In this document: piece after piece, positions 11,683 to 22,756 of the stretch
Numbering within the stretch: position 1 is the first letter of the stretch
Layout: each line of letters opens with the position of its first letter
NCBI GenBank assembly: GCA_029216955.1
Contig: JANAVB010004175.1
Location: 1-64,000, forward strand
DNA from: Iris pallida
Lineage: Eukaryota > Streptophyta > Magnoliopsida > Asparagales > Iridaceae
Length of the DNA: 64,000 nt
Direction of reading: 5' to 3'
Translations under genes and position numbers: made by a program
The notes under the pieces: model-generated
Told to the model about the DNA's origin: nothing
Seen by the model: the letters and a program-made list of their open reading frames with translations, nothing else
The model's database searches: none

Positions 11683-12630
11683 ATGAACCAGCTAGAAGCC
11701 CTAAAACAGTTCACCACCGTGGTGGCGGACAGTGGTGATATCGAATCGATTCGTAATTACCACCCTGAAGACGCCACCACCAACCCCTCACTCATTCTGA
11801 AAGCGTCCGGTCTCGAAGGGTATAAGCACCTGATGGATGACGCGATTGAGTACGCCAAAAAACAGGGCGGCAGCAAAGATACGCAGATTATCACGCCAGC
11901 GACAAAGTGGCGATCAACCTTGGTATGGAAATCCTGAAAAGCATACCGGGCCGTGTTTCGACCGAAGTGGATGCGCGCCTCTCCTTCGATCGTGGCATGT
12001 GTGTGACCAAAGCAGAAAAACTGATTCGGATGTATGAAGAGCACGGTATTGATCGCTCACGCGTACTGATTAAGCTGCCTCGACCTGGGAAGGCATCCGC
12101 GCTGCGGAAGAGCTTGAGAAAAACGGCATTCAGTGGCAACCTGACACTGCTCTTCTCCTTTGCTCAGGCCCGTGCCTGTGCCGAAGCGGGCGTGTTCCTG
12201 ATCTCCCCGTTCGTTGGCCGCATCTACGACTGGTATAACTCGCGCAAACCCATGGACCCCTACGTGGCGGATGAAGATCCGGGCGTCAAATCCGTGCGTC
12301 GCATCTACGATTACTACAAAAAGCACCGTTACAGCCCATCATCATGGGCGCCAGCTTCCGTAAAGTGGAGCAGATTATCGCGCTGGCAGGCTGCGACCGC
12401 CTGACCCTGTCACCTAACCTGCGGAAGAGTTGCAGAACAGTGATGCGCCGCTTGAGCGCAAACTGGAGCCTTCAACTGAAGGCTTCCACCAGCCGTCGCC
12501 GCTCTCCGAGGCGGAGTTCCGTTGGGAACATAATCAGGATCCGATGGCAGTTTAAAAACTCTCTGACGCATCCGCCAGTTCGCGGTTGACCAGCAGAAGC
12601 TGGAAGATGTGCTCGCCGCACGCGCTGTAG
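11683..12630 (+). CDS. talA: Transaldolase A
   Basis: Pentose-phosphate enzyme moving a dihydroxyacetone unit between sugar phosphates through a Schiff-base lysine. It reads [67 protein letters not shown] (Schiff-base Lys, about 12065-12075), [19 protein letters not shown] and [18 protein letters not shown] 11683 follows AAGGAG; TAG 12628-12630; about 316 residues as usual. The talA name rests on the tktB neighbour; talB is a close paralogue elsewhere in enterobacteria. One-base shifts at about 11905, 12085, 12335, 12425, 12560. Confidence 0.88.
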
Positions 12631-12685
12631 TCTTTATTTTAGTCGGGCGGACTTTCCCGCCCTGATGCATAACAAGGGGAACTTT

Positions 12686-14659
12686 ATGTCCTCACGCAGA
12701 GAGTTGGCAAACGCGATTCGTGCACTGAGCATGGATGCGGTACAGAAGGCAAATTCAGGCCACCCCGGTGCGCCAATGGGAATGCCGATATCGCCGAAGT
12801 GTTGTGGCGCGACTTCCTCCCATAATCCGACCAATCCCGCCTGGCTTGATCGCGACGCTTTCCTCTCCAACGGCCACGGCTCGATGCTGCTCTATAGCCG
12901 CTGCACCTGAGCGGTTATGACCTGCCGATTGAAGAGCTGAAAATTTCCGTCAGTTGCACTCTAAAACGCCAGGTCACCCGGAAATCGGCTACACCCCAGG
13001 CGTTGAAACCACCACCGGCCCGCTGGGTCAGGGACTGGCTAACGCCGTGGGCTTAGCGATTGCAGAACGCACGCTGGCCGCGCAGTTTAACCGTCCGGAT
13101 CATGAGATTGTCGATCACCACACCTATGTGTTTAGGGCGATGGCTGTCTGATGGAAGGGATCTCGCACGAAGTCTGTTCACTGCGGGGACCCTGGGTCTC
13201 GGCAAACTGATCGGCTTCTATGACCATAACGGTATCTCGATCGATGGCGAGACCGAAGGCTGGTTTACTGACGACACCCATAAACGCTTTGAGTCCTACA
13301 ACTGGCATGTATTGGCGACATTGACGGCCATGATGCTGATGCCATTCGTGAGGCGATCAAAGCGCAGAGCGTCACGATAAGCCTTCACTGATTATCTGCC
13401 GCACCATTATCGGTTTTCGGTTCGCCGAACAAGGCCGGTAAGAGGAGTCGCACGGCGCGGCGCTGGGTGAGGCAGAAGTCGCCCTGACCCCAAACAGCTC
13501 GGCTGGAACTATCCGGCGTTTGAGAATCCCGGCTGAAATCACCAGCAGTGGGATGCCAAAGCGGCGGGTGCTGAACGTGAAAAAGCCTGGGATGCAAATT
13601 TGCGGCTTACAAAGAACCCATCCCGAGCTGGCGAAAGAGTATGAGCGCCGGATGAATGGCGAAATGCCCGCCAACTGGGAAACCGAAGCGACCCGGTTCA
13701 TTCAGGAGTTGCAGGCTAACCCGCAGAAAATCGCCAGCCGTAAAGCGTCACAAAACTCGCTGGAAGCCTACGGCAAAATGCTGCCGGAGTTCCTCGGCGT
13801 TCTGCTGACCTGGCGCCGAGTAACCTCACCATCTGGTCCGGTTCTAAATCGATCAAAGAGGATCCGGCCGGTACTACATTCACTACGGCGTGCGTGAATT
13901 TGGTATGACGGCGATTGGTACGGTATCGCGCACCATGGCGGTTTCGTTCCCTACACCGCAACCTTCCTGATGTTTGTCGAATATGCGCGTAACGCCGCGC
14001 GTATGGCTGCACTGATGAAGGCACGACAGATTCTGGTCTACACCCATGACTCTATAGGTCTGGGCGAAGATGGCCCGACGCACCAGCCGGTAGAGCAGAT
14101 CGCCAGCCTGCGTCTGACGCCAAACATGAGCGTATGGCGTCCGTGCGATCAGGTCGAAACCGCTGTAGCGTGGAAAGCCGCCGTCGAACGTCATCACGGC
14201 CGACAGCGCTGATCCTCTCGCGTCAGAATCTGCTGCAGCCGGAACGTACCCCCGGAGCAGATCGAAACATCAAACGCGGCGGCTACGTGCTGAAGGATTG
14301 CGACGGCACACCAGAAGTGATTCTGATCGCAACCGGTTCCGAGATTGAGATCACCCTGATGCAGCGGACAAGCTCACTTCAGGCGTCACAGGTGCGGTGG
14401 TTTCACTGCCTTCTACTGACCTGTTTGATGCGCAGGATGCCGCTTACCGCGAATCCGTACTGCCGAGCGGCGTGAAGGCGCGTGTGGCGGTAGAAGCGGT
14501 ATTGCTGACTACTGGTTCAAGTATGTCGGTCTGGACGGTGCGATTGTCGGTATGACCACCTTTGGTGAATCGGCCCCGGCCAGTCAGCTGTTCCCGGAGT
14601 TTGGCTTCACGGTTGAGAATATCGTCAGCCACGCTGAAGCATTACTCAAGCCAGTTTAA
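12686..14659 (+). CDS. tktB: Transketolase (TktB)
   Basis: Thiamine-diphosphate enzyme moving two-carbon units in the pentose-phosphate pathway. [20 protein letters not shown] and [11 protein letters not shown] start it; [20 protein letters not shown] and [20 protein letters not shown] are transketolase signatures, the TPP-binding GDG region is near 13138-13150, and [63 protein letters not shown] follow. It ends [14 protein letters not shown] 14657-14659, about 660 residues as expected. It stands 55 bases after talA with a short GC hairpin between; the pair is probably one stationary-phase unit as in E. coli. About fifteen one-base shifts. Confidence 0.92.
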
Positions 14660-14666
14660 TGCTTAT

Positions 14667-14691
14667 GCCCTTCCCGGCTCACCGGAAGGGC
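14667..14691 (+). terminator. Terminator after tktB
   Basis: Perfect 8-bp stem GCCCTTCC (14667-14674) with GGAAGGGC (14684-14691), eight bases past the tktB stop. Only a short T tract follows, so strength is uncertain. The 220 bases to ampH hold no other feature I can support. Confidence 0.55.
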
Positions 14692-14913
14692 CATTTCCAC
14701 TTATAGCCTGATACATAAAAAAACTCCATTCCCCTCTTCCCGCCCTGCGCAAACTCATTACTATAGAGCGGTCATACTTAATGCTGCCTGTGCGCTGACT
14801 GTCCGTCTGTTCCTGCTGTTGTTCTGCCGGGATAACGCGGTTCTGTCCTGATGCATCCCGATGAGTGAAGGCAGATTTCCTCCGATTTTATAGCGAAGCC
14901 ACTTCCGTTGAAC

Positions 14914-16060
14914 ATGCGCACACCCTATTTACTGGCCCTGATGGTTTCACTGCTTCCATTAAAAAGCATGGCGCAGGTCGCGCCCGATCCGCTGCTGGCC
15001 TCTCATTGTTGATCGCTATGCGGAACATATCTTTTATGGCAGCGGTGCAACCGGCATGGCACTGGTGGCGATTGATGGCAATCAGCGGTGTTCGCCAGCT
15101 TTGGTGAAACCCGTCCCGGCAACAATATCCGTCCGCAGAAAGATTCGCTGATTCGCATCGCCTCGCTGAGTAACTGATGACCAGTGAAGTAATGGTGAAG
15201 CTGGCTGAGCGCGGACAGATTCGCCTCGACGATCCCCTGAGTAAATATGCGCCGCCGGTTCACGCGTGCCCACCTACAATGGTCAGCCCATTCGCCTGAT
15301 CAACCTCTCGACCCACACCAGCGGACTGCCGCGCGAACAGCCAGGCGCAAAGCGCAGCGTCCGTATTTGTCTGGCCGACCCGTGGTGAACGCTGGGCGTG
15401 GCTGTCGCGCGCTAACCTCAAAGCAGCACCGGCAGCAGTGCCGCCTACTCCAACCTGGGCTACGATCTGCTGGGATGCGCTGTCGCGCGCCACCGGCAAA
15501 CCCTATCCGGCGCTGTTTCAGCAGCTGATTACCCGCCCCGCTCGGCATGAAGGACACGACGTTTACGCCGTCGCCTGAGCAGTGCGGACGCCTGATGGTG
15601 GCGGAAAAAGGGGCCAGTCCGTGCAATAACACCCTGGCGGCGATTGGCAGCGGCGTTTACTCCACGCCGGATGATATGGCCGCTGGATGCAGCAGTTCCT
15701 TAACTCTTCGGTTAACCACCGCACGCCGCAGATCGACCGACTGCAGACGTTGATCTATCGTCGCGAATCAGCTGAGCAAGTAGAAGGCATGGATGTGCCG
15801 GGCAAAGCGGATGCGCTGGGGATGGGCTGGGTCTTTATGGGCCGAAAATGGTCGCCCTGGCATATTCAGAAACCGGCGGCGGCGGCGGTTTTCATCACCT
15901 ATTGGCGATGGTGCCGCAGCATAACGTGGGGGTATTTGTGGTGGTGACACGCTCGCCGCTGACCCGCTTTACGCCAATGAGCGACGGCGTGAATAATATG
16001 CTGGCCGAACTGGTCGGTAATCAGCTTGGCTCACCGATGATGGTGCAGGCGATTCGTTAA
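14914..16060 (+). CDS. ampH: D-Ala-D-Ala carboxypeptidase/endopeptidase AmpH (class C beta-lactamase fold)
   Basis: Periplasmic penicillin-binding protein that trims peptidoglycan peptides. Signal peptide near 14914-14975 (TPYLLALMVSLLPLKSMAQ-like). The SxxK motif lies in DSLIRIASLS plus Lys (about 15140-15175), the Tyr motif YSN near 15448-15456 and the KTG motif (KTGGGGG) near 15870-15885. The C-terminal half reads LGMKDTTFTPSPEQCGRLMV, AEKGASPCNNTLAAIGSG, GMDVPGKADALGMGWVFMG and AMVPQHNVGVFVVVTRSPLT, matching AmpH closely. In E. coli ampH is at another locus. The stop TAA (16058-16060) overlaps the stop of the convergent ypfG. About ten one-base shifts. Confidence 0.85.
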
Positions 16061-17100
16061 CGCTGCTGTACGCCACCGTCAGACTGGCTGACCCACAGGG
16101 TTGGCCATCATCACTGCTGTGCCGGCGTCACAGGTCGACTCTTCCGCATACTCCGCTAACACAAAACGCGTGCCATCAAACTGCCAGCGTGTGGCACTGC
16201 CACAGTCACCCAATCCACGCCCTTTACCAAAGTGTAGAGCTGGCCGCTGGCCGCATCATATTCGGCGTTGATCAGCTCAAGCTGCCGATCGCTGGCACCT
16301 GGTGGGTAACGGCAGAGTTAAGGTGATGCCGCGCGCGACATACGGCTGGCTGCGCGTCACTTCAAACGCCAGATCGATCACGTTATAAGCCCCCATTTCA
16401 CACTCACCAGCAGCAGCGCGCGCTGAATCGGTGAGTGGCGCAACGCTGACTTCACGGCGCAGTGGATCGATGAGCAGGAGTCGGTATTGACCCGCCGGTA
16501 CCGTAATCAATTAATCCGCTGGTCTCGTCGCGTGTTAATGCCGCGGGTGGCTCGACAGCAGCGGCGTGGCGGCCGCAGGCGAACATCCCAGCTGGCGCGA
16601 TCGCCACGTTTGACCCATGCGCTCATGCTGTTGACCCGCCCCTGGGTGTCATCCATCAGCAACAGCGCGGCCTTCATGCCGCGCAGGGAGATCAGCGCAT
16701 TGGGATCGAAAGTGAGCTGAAGGGTTTTCGCCTCCATCACCAGATCAAGAAACTCATCAATTGCGATGGCATTGCTGGTGGCGAGATGATGCGGTTCAAC
16801 CGTCCAGTGTTTGAGGTCGGGTTTCAGACGGCGCTGATCCAGTAGCAGGTTGTCCTGAAGCGAACCGCCAGGCAGCGCGCCACTGTAGGCACTGCCGTAG
16901 TCGATTCGCAGCAAGGGGCGATCGTTGACGCCCGCATGCCGCGAAATCGTCATCACTAACCCTTTGTCGCCCGGAATATTGCGCGCCACGCAAAAGGCTT
17001 CATTGTTGCAGGTGATTTGCCAGTCGTTGAATGACTTTTGCAACGGTTCCGCCTGAACACAGGCAACCCACAGAGACGGCAACAGCCACAGCGATTTCAT
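16057..17100 (-). CDS. ypfG: DUF1176 protein YpfG
   Basis: Putative periplasmic protein of unknown function. Signal peptide MKSLWLLPSLWVACVQA (17100 down), then EPLQKSFNDWQITCNNEAFC, VARNIPGDKGLVMTISRHAG and SLRGMKAALLLMDDTQGRVN, the N-terminal half of DUF1176. The later half (16100-16500) is shifted but shows RLLLIDPLRREVSVAPLTDS and GAYNVIDLAFEVTRSQPYVA. It ends WPTLWVSQSDGG..., TAA at 16057. About 347 residues as in E. coli. The stop codons of ypfG and convergent ampH share the palindrome GTTAAC at 16056-16061. In E. coli ypfG also follows tktB, but nudK lies beyond as here. Confidence 0.83.
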
Positions 17101-17215
17101 CCATACGACATTAAGAAAATCGATCCCCGAATACCCAGAGTGGAGAGGATAGCGCATCAACGGGCCTGCCAGGGTTCCCATTCTGTGAACCTGTGCAAAG
17201 CGCAGTTAACTGCTT

Positions 17216-17256
17216 AAAAAGCGTGCTGAAAGTGGATTATGCTTCACTTTCCACGC
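17216..17256 (-). terminator. Terminator of nudK
   Basis: Inverted repeat: GCGTG, a 2-base bulge and GAAAGTG (17221-17234) pair with CACTTTC-CACGC (17245-17256) across a 10-base loop. On the minus strand it is followed by TTTTT (17220-17216). It lies 40 bases past the nudK stop. Confidence 0.7.
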
Positions 17257-17295
17257 TCAACGCCGTCACGCTGCAACAGGCTAACTGCATGATTT

Positions 17296-17861
17296 TTATG
17301 GTATCAGCCAGCCAGCAATCTGCGCATGCTGCAACAGCATGACGGTTTTGCCGTCGCGAATGCGGCCATCGCGACCATTGCCAGTGCATCAGGGAAAGGC
17401 AGTTCCAGCACGTCGATCGACTCATCTTCAACGCCGCCGCCCGCATTGTCGCGCAGCGATTCATTTATCCCTGCGAAAAAGTGGATCAATTCAGTGACGC
17501 CGCCCGGCGACATATAGCAGGCATAGAGTTTCTCCACCTCGCCCACCGCATAACCGTCTCTTCAATCGCCTCTTTGCGAATGCAATCTTCCGGAGAGTCG
17601 TCGTCCAGCAGCCACGCAGGCTTCAATTAACATGCCGCCTTCGTTACCGTTGACGTAAGTGGCAATACGAACTGGCGCGTCAGGACCACGCTGTCTTTTC
17701 ACGGTTATAGAGCAGGATGGTCGCCCCGTTTCCGCGATCGTAGACTTCACGTTTATGGCGGATAACCTCGCCAAGACCATCGGTGATCTCATAGTGTGTT
17801 ACGCAGCACAACCAGTTTCGGACAGGAGCTTATCTTTGATGATGTTGATCTTAAACGACAT
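17296..17861 (-). CDS. nudK: Nudix hydrolase NudK (GDP-mannose pyrophosphatase)
   Basis: Cytoplasmic Nudix enzyme; the E. coli homologue hydrolyses GDP-mannose. The start reads [15 protein letters not shown] (17861 down), then an [19 protein letters not shown] stretch, [19 protein letters not shown], the Nudix box near 17545-17620 (EEIAETG region, shifted), then [20 protein letters not shown] and [20 protein letters not shown]. It ends at TAA 17296 after [22 protein letters not shown] residues. About 189 residues against 191 usual. At least four one-base shifts. Confidence 0.87.
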
Positions 17862-17958
17862 GAGGACTCCGCTACCGCATAAAGGGAGCCTTTCATCATA
17901 GGGGCAAGCTTGCGGGAAAACTATCCTAATTCTCGCGGTGAATGAGGCGTTGGCGGAC

Positions 17959-17983
17959 AAAAAAAGCCAGCCCGAAGGCTGGC
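17959..17983 (-). terminator. Terminator of ansP
   Basis: A classic intrinsic terminator: stem GCCAGCC (17966-17972) with GGCTGGC (17977-17983) and a stable TTCG loop read on the minus strand, followed by seven T (17965-17959). Twenty bases past the ansP stop. Confidence 0.88.
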
Positions 17984-18002
17984 CTGATTGCTGCAGAGCT
18001 TA

Positions 18003-19487
18003 TCAGCGCGAGGTGTCGTCAGCCATCGGGTCGGCTGAGGCTCCTCTTCGTGATGATCCTGTTCGGTCTCAGCTATGGCGTGAACACGCTTACGCACGCC
18101 AAACCATCCCAGCACCAGCAATACCGCGATCAGCGGAATGGAGGCGATGGTGTAAGTCCCGTTCGGGTAGTCAAACGCCATCAGCACCAGCACGCTGAAC
18201 AGGAACAGCAGCGTCAGCCATGAGTAAACGGCGCGCCTGGCAGCTTGAAGCTGACATCATCCGCCTTGCCCTCTTTAATCGCTTTGCGCAGACGCAGCTG
18301 ACAAACCACGATAAAGGCCCAGGAGGAGATAATCCCCAGCGAGGCGATGTTTCAGGACGATCTCAAACACCTGAGAAGGCACATAGTAGTTAAGCACCAC
18401 ACCATCACATAGACGGCGATGGTCACCAGAATACCGGCATAAGGCACCTGCTGACCGTTCATCTTAGACATGAATTTCGGTGCAGAGCCACCCATCGACA
18501 TGGAGCGCAGAATACGCCCGGTTGAGTAGAGGCCCGAGTTCAGGCTGGAGAGCGCCGCACTCAGCACCACGATATTCATGATGCTGCCAACGTAAGGCAC
18601 GCCCAGCTTCGAGAAGAAGGTACAAACGGACTCTGACCCGCCTGATAGGCGTTCCACGGCAGCAGCACCCAGCAGACCACAGAGCCGACGTAGAACAGGC
18701 CGATACGCCAGATCACGCTGTTGATCGCTTTCGGCAGCATGGTTTTCGGGTCTTTACATTCCCCCCCGCCGCCGTACCTACCAGTTCGATAGAGGCAAAG
18801 GCGAACACCACACCCTGAATCAGCACCAGCGCAGGCAGTAAGCCGTGTGGGAACATGCCACCGTTATCGGTGATCAGATGGAAGCCGGTGCTGTTGCCAT
18901 CCAGCGGTTTGCCGGTGCCAAGGAACACCACGCCCACCACCAGGAAGATCACAATCGCCAGCACTTTCACCAGCGCAAACCAAACTCCATCTCGGCAAAC
19001 CACTTTACGCCGATCATGTTCATGGTGCCGACAATCGCCAGCGCGCCCAGGGCGAACACCCACTGTGCACATCACCAATGCGCCCCAGTAGTGCATGTAG
19101 AGCGCGACGGCGGTGATATCGACGATGCCGGTCATTGCCCAGTTGACGAAGTACATCCAGCCCGCCACGTAGGAAGCTTTCTCACCCAGGAATTCACGGC
19201 GTAGGAGACGAAGCTGCCGCTGCTGGGACGGTGTAACACCAGTTCGCCCAGCGCACGCAGAATAAAGAAGGAGAAGATGCACACACCAGATAGATGATGG
19301 CTAAGGCGGGGCCAGCAGCCTGCAAACGGCCACCTGCGCCCAGGAACAAACCGGTACCAATGCACCGCCGATCGCAATCATCTGTACGTGACGGTTACCC
19401 ATCGCCTTCTGGTAGCCGGCGTCATGAGAATTGAGCCAGCGTCGTTTCGCAGCGCGCATCTCGCCTGGGGTTTTTTTTAGATTTCAT
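18003..19487 (-). CDS. ansP: L-asparagine permease AnsP
   Basis: Inner-membrane amino-acid/proton symporter of the APC family with about twelve spans. Blocks almost identical to E. coli Ans[131 protein letters not shown], and [20 protein letters not shown]. Start ATG 19487 (MKSKK...); stop taken as the tandem TGA-TAA at 18000-18005, which needs one base restored near 18045. About 495 residues. Roughly ten one-base shifts. In E. coli ansP is elsewhere, so this is a lineage-specific placement. Confidence 0.92.
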
Positions 19488-19700
19488 AGCATTCCTGTTT
19501 GTCCTGACTATCAGTCGTCCATCCCTATTCAGGCGTAATGCCCTGTGAATGGGGTATTTTCCTCTGTGCGTTTGCCTGTGAGTGAGTGCCAGGCAGCGCG
19601 GGAATTTACGGCGATGAATCCTACCCGTTCTGCAAGAACGAAGCAAAATCCGGGCAGATGCACAGCTGATTTGTAAGAATCCATCCTGATGCACAAAAAC

Positions 19701-19726
19701 AAAAAACCGGCCATTTTCAGGCCGGT
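19701..19726 (-). terminator. Terminator of the DUF1471 gene
   Basis: Stem ACCGGCC (19706-19712) with GGCCGGT (19720-19726); on the minus strand six T follow (19706-19701). It sits 32 bases past the DUF1471 stop. The ansP promoter must lie in 19488-19700, where I find no clear hexamers. Confidence 0.8.
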
Positions 19727-19758
19727 AAAAGCTACAGGGATGGAACAGGAGGGTTGGG

Positions 19759-20021
19759 TTAGCGATAAATCTCTGCGGTGCCGCTCCACAGGCTGGAGTC
19801 GCCTGGGTTTATCGACACCAATAACGCGGTAATGGCTGGCGCCCATCTCTTCCGCTTTTTGCGACAGCTGCGATTCGCATCGTCCAGTCCGCGAACGCCG
19901 GAGACCGAAACGCTACCGATGCTTTGCATACTCTGCGCCTGCGACTGATCGACCGGCGTGGCGGCGAAAGTGGCAAATGAGGCGGTAGCCAGTAATGCGC
20001 GGACAGCATTCAGCTTTTCAT
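19759..20021 (-). CDS. Small periplasmic DUF1471 (YhcN/BhsA-type) protein
   Basis: Secreted stress-type protein of about 87 residues. The frame is broken, but pieces give a signal peptide (about 19950-20021, ending near Phe-Ala-Ala), then an SIGSVSVSGVRGLDDAN-like stretch and EEMGASHYRVIGVD, ending at TAA 19759. A secreted protein with one domain whose core reads G-x-V-S-V-S-G and ...ASHYRVI is the DUF1471 pattern shared by YhcN, YjfN, BhsA and McbA. Start ATG 20021 meets an in-frame TGA after three codons unless one T is restored. A good terminator follows. Which paralogue it is cannot be decided. Confidence 0.7.
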
Positions 20022-20221
20022 TGGATGCTCCTTAATCTGTGATCGGGATTGATTTGATGACTGGATGAATTATTAGCGCTGCAATGAAAAGCAACATCGG
20101 GACGATGTAAACCTGTTCCTTTTTTAAGCGTGGAATAGCAGCACGTCCTGGGAACTGTCAGTTGCGGTCATTTTATGTGCGATGTGTAACGTCCTGTGCG
20201 ATAAACAGGGAATGGATACAT

Positions 20222-20249
20222 TTGCGTTACGTTAATGCGCTCTTATAAT
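20222..20249 (+). promoter_or_regulatory. narQ: Candidate narQ promoter
   Basis: A perfect -10 hexamer TATAAT at 20244-20249 lies 28 bases before the narQ GTG. A weak -35 (TTGCGT, 20222-20227) sits 16 bases upstream. Confidence 0.45.
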
Positions 20250-20276
20250 TCCCGCACTCTCAACAGGGCCATTCAT

Positions 20277-21951
20277 GTGATTGTTAAACGTTCCGTACTC
20301 AAAGCATCGCTCAGGCGCTCAGCGCCATTGTCCTGCTGTCGCTGCTCACCACCGGTCTGGCATTAGTCACGCTCCTGAGCAGCCAGCGCGACGCGGAGGC
20401 GATCAATCTGGCGGGTTCACTGCGCATGCAGAGCTATCGCATGGCCTGGGATGCCAGCCGTCAGCCGCAAAATCTGGCTCATCATCTGGCGCGCTATCAG
20501 CAAACGCTGGATGCGCCGGTGCTGCAGAAACTTGATAGGCCCTGGGTACCCCGTGAAGTAAGTGTTCGCTATCAACGGCTGCGTGCCGCCTGGCCCTCGC
20601 TGCAGCAGCAGTTGCAACAGGGCGATACCGTGGCTTATCAGCAGCAGTGCCGATCTACGTCGGTGAAATCGATCGCTTTGTGCTGGGTCTGCAGCGCTAT
20701 ACCGAGTTGAAAATGCATCTGGGTGGCCGCCAGCAGCCTGGTGGGGTCATTGCGATTGTGGCGCTGGCACTGATGACGATTCGCTTTACCCGACTGCAGT
20801 GGTGCGCCCGCTTAATGCGCTGGTCACCGCCAGTCCTATGTTGAGAGCGGCAACTTGCTTTTCCGCCGCTGCACGTTGAGCAGCAGAATGAACTGCGGGT
20901 GCTGTCGCATGCCTTCAGTGGCATGGCGGCACGTCTGCATTCGCACTACCAGCTGCTGGAAAGCACGGTGCGCGCCAAAACGGAGATTTAACCCAGGCGA
21001 GCTGTCGCTACTCTATGACAGCTCACAAATGCTGACCGCCAGCCCGCTGCATCCGGCACTGTTTGAAGCCGTGTTAACCAATGTACTGACGCGTGAGAAA
21101 CTAACGGCGATCCGGCTCGACAGTGACCAGTTTCAGTTTCGCGCCGGTGATGATCAGGCCGCCGGTCAGTGGCAACGTCTGCCGTTACAGCAGGACGAGC
21201 AGCAGATCGGCGAGCTGCGCTGGCAGACAGCTGGCGCCCCGCCTCCGGATGAACTGATGCGCAGCCTGGCGGCGATGCTGGGACGAGCTATCTGGATCTG
21301 GCAGGCACAGCAGCAGTATCAGCAGATGCTGCTGATTGAAGAGCGCACGACCATTGCCCGGGAATTACATGACTCGCTGGCGCAGTCGCTCTCGTTTTTA
21401 CGCATTCAGCTGACCCTGCTACGCCGCGCCGTTGATAAAGACGATAGCGCCGCCCATACCATTATCGCGGACTTCGATCAGGCGCTGGCCGAAGCCTATC
21501 CGTCAGTTGCGCGAACTGCTGACCACCTTCCGTCTGACCATTGAGCAGGCGGATCTGGTGGCGGCCATGCAGGCGATGATCGCCTCGCTGCAGGAGAAGA
21601 GCAGCGCAGAGATACACTTTAACTATCAGACCGGCCTGCAGAGTCTGGAAGCACAACAGCAGGTGCATGTGTTGCAGATCGTCCGGGAGGCGCTGCTGAA
21701 TGCGATCGTCACGCCAGTGCCCAGGTTATCCGGGTGGATTATCAGCACAGTGAAAAAGGTGAGCACTTACTGACAATTACGGATGATGGCGTGGGATGAA
21801 CAGCACTGACGAACCGCCGGGCCATTACGGCCTGACGATTATGGCGGAGCGCGCTCAGCGCCTGAGCGGCCATCTGACCCTCCACGCACAGCCACGGGGT
21901 ACCAGGGTGGAGTTGCGCTTTCCACCGCAACCGGCGCGCCCGCTGGAATAG
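20277..21951 (+). CDS. narQ: Nitrate/nitrite sensor histidine kinase NarQ
   Basis: Membrane kinase sensing nitrate and nitrite for anaerobic respiration. A first membrane segment is followed by AEAINLAGSLRMQSYRMAW, the P-box that binds the ligand (about 20395-20450); the second span is near 20730-20800, then HAMP. The HisKA_3 phosphoacceptor is in ERTTIARELHDSLAQSLSFL (about 21340-21400); then LRELLTTFRLTIEQADLVAA and the C-terminal ATPase motifs. It ends PPQPARPLE, TAG 21949-21951. Start GTG 20277, since the ATG two bases before is followed directly by TGA. About 560 residues as in E. coli. Around ten one-base shifts. Confidence 0.9.
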
Positions 21952-22089
21952 CAGGCCAGAGCTAATCTTAATTCATTAAAATAATCTATCGGTTTGCGAC
22001 CGCGGACTATTCGATACAGAACAGGGTGTTGTCCCTGAACAATACCGTCTGATCTGCCGCAGTCCTGAAACCGATAAAACGGAGAAAAT

Positions 22090-22716
22090 ATGCAACAGCC
22101 CGCATTAACATTGATGATTGTGGATGACCATCCGCTGATGCGCCGCGGTGTCCGTCAGTTGCTGGCGCTCGATCCCCGGCTGGAGGTGATCGCCGAAGCC
22201 AGCAATGGCACTGAAGCGCTGGCGGAGGCCCGTCATCAGGAACCGGACATCATTCTGCTCGACCTGAATATGAAAGGCATGTCCGGACTGGATACGCTGA
22301 AGGCGCTGCGCCATGAAGGGATCAGCTCGCGCATTCTGGTGCTGACCGTCTCTGACGCCCGCAGCGATATTTTTGCCATGGTGGATGCCGGTGCTGACGG
22401 CTATCTGCTCAAGGACAGCGAGCCGGAGGTCCTGCTGGCGCATATCCTGCAGGCATCACGGGGCGAAAAGGTCTTCAGCGAGGGCGTCACCCGCTATCTG
22501 GCTAATCGCCACAGTGCCGATCCTCTACGTCAGCTCACCGAGCGCGAACGGGATGTGCTGCAGGAGGTGGCGCGTGGACTGTCGAATAAAGAGGTTGCCG
22601 CTATTCTGCATATCTCTGAAGAGACGGTAAAAGTGCACATTCGTAACCTGCTGCGGAAACTGGATGTCCGCTCACGCGTCGCCGCCACGGTGATGTGGCT
22701 TGAAAGCCGCAAATAG
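22090..22716 (+). CDS. narP: Nitrate/nitrite response regulator NarP
   Basis: Intact 208-residue NarL/FixJ-type regulator. Receiver: MIVDDHPLMRRGVRQLLALD, phospho-acceptor Asp58 in ILLDLNMKGMSGLDTLKALR, and YLLKD with the conserved Lys. Output: LuxR-type HTH at about residues 145-190 (LTERERDVLQEVARGLSNKE, then ISEETVKVHIRNLLRKLDVR). It matches NarP better than NarL. ATG 22090 after GGAG. In E. coli narP is unlinked to narQ; here the cognate pair is adjacent, 138 bases apart, with room for a separate promoter. One of very few unbroken genes in the first 28 kb. Confidence 0.93.
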   Translation: MQQPALTLMIVDDHPLMRRGVRQLLALDPRLEVIAEASNGTEALAEARHQEPDIILLDLNMKGMSGLDTLKALRHEGISSRILVLTVSDARSDIFAMVDAGADGYLLKDSEPEVLLAHILQASRGEKVFSEGVTRYLANRHSADPLRQLTERERDVLQEVARGLSNKEVAAILHISEETVKVHIRNLLRKLDVRSRVAATVMWLESRK

Positions 22717-22730
22717 CCAACGAATTTACA

Positions 22731-22756
22731 TTTTCTCCTCAATTTCTCCACGATTT
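22731..22756 (+). promoter_or_regulatory. acrD: Possible BaeR-type boxes upstream of acrD
   Basis: Two adjacent copies of a TTTCTCC(A/T)C(A/G)ATTT-like sequence occur at 22731-22744 and 22743-22756, about 130-150 bases before acrD. The BaeR consensus described upstream of E. coli acrD and mdtA contains TTTCTCCAT-ATT. The resemblance is by eye; the function is inferred. Confidence 0.4.

Noticed and set aside
11415..11738. 107-codon frame upstream of talA
   Set aside because: It overlaps the talA start and ribosome site in another frame and has no family resemblance.
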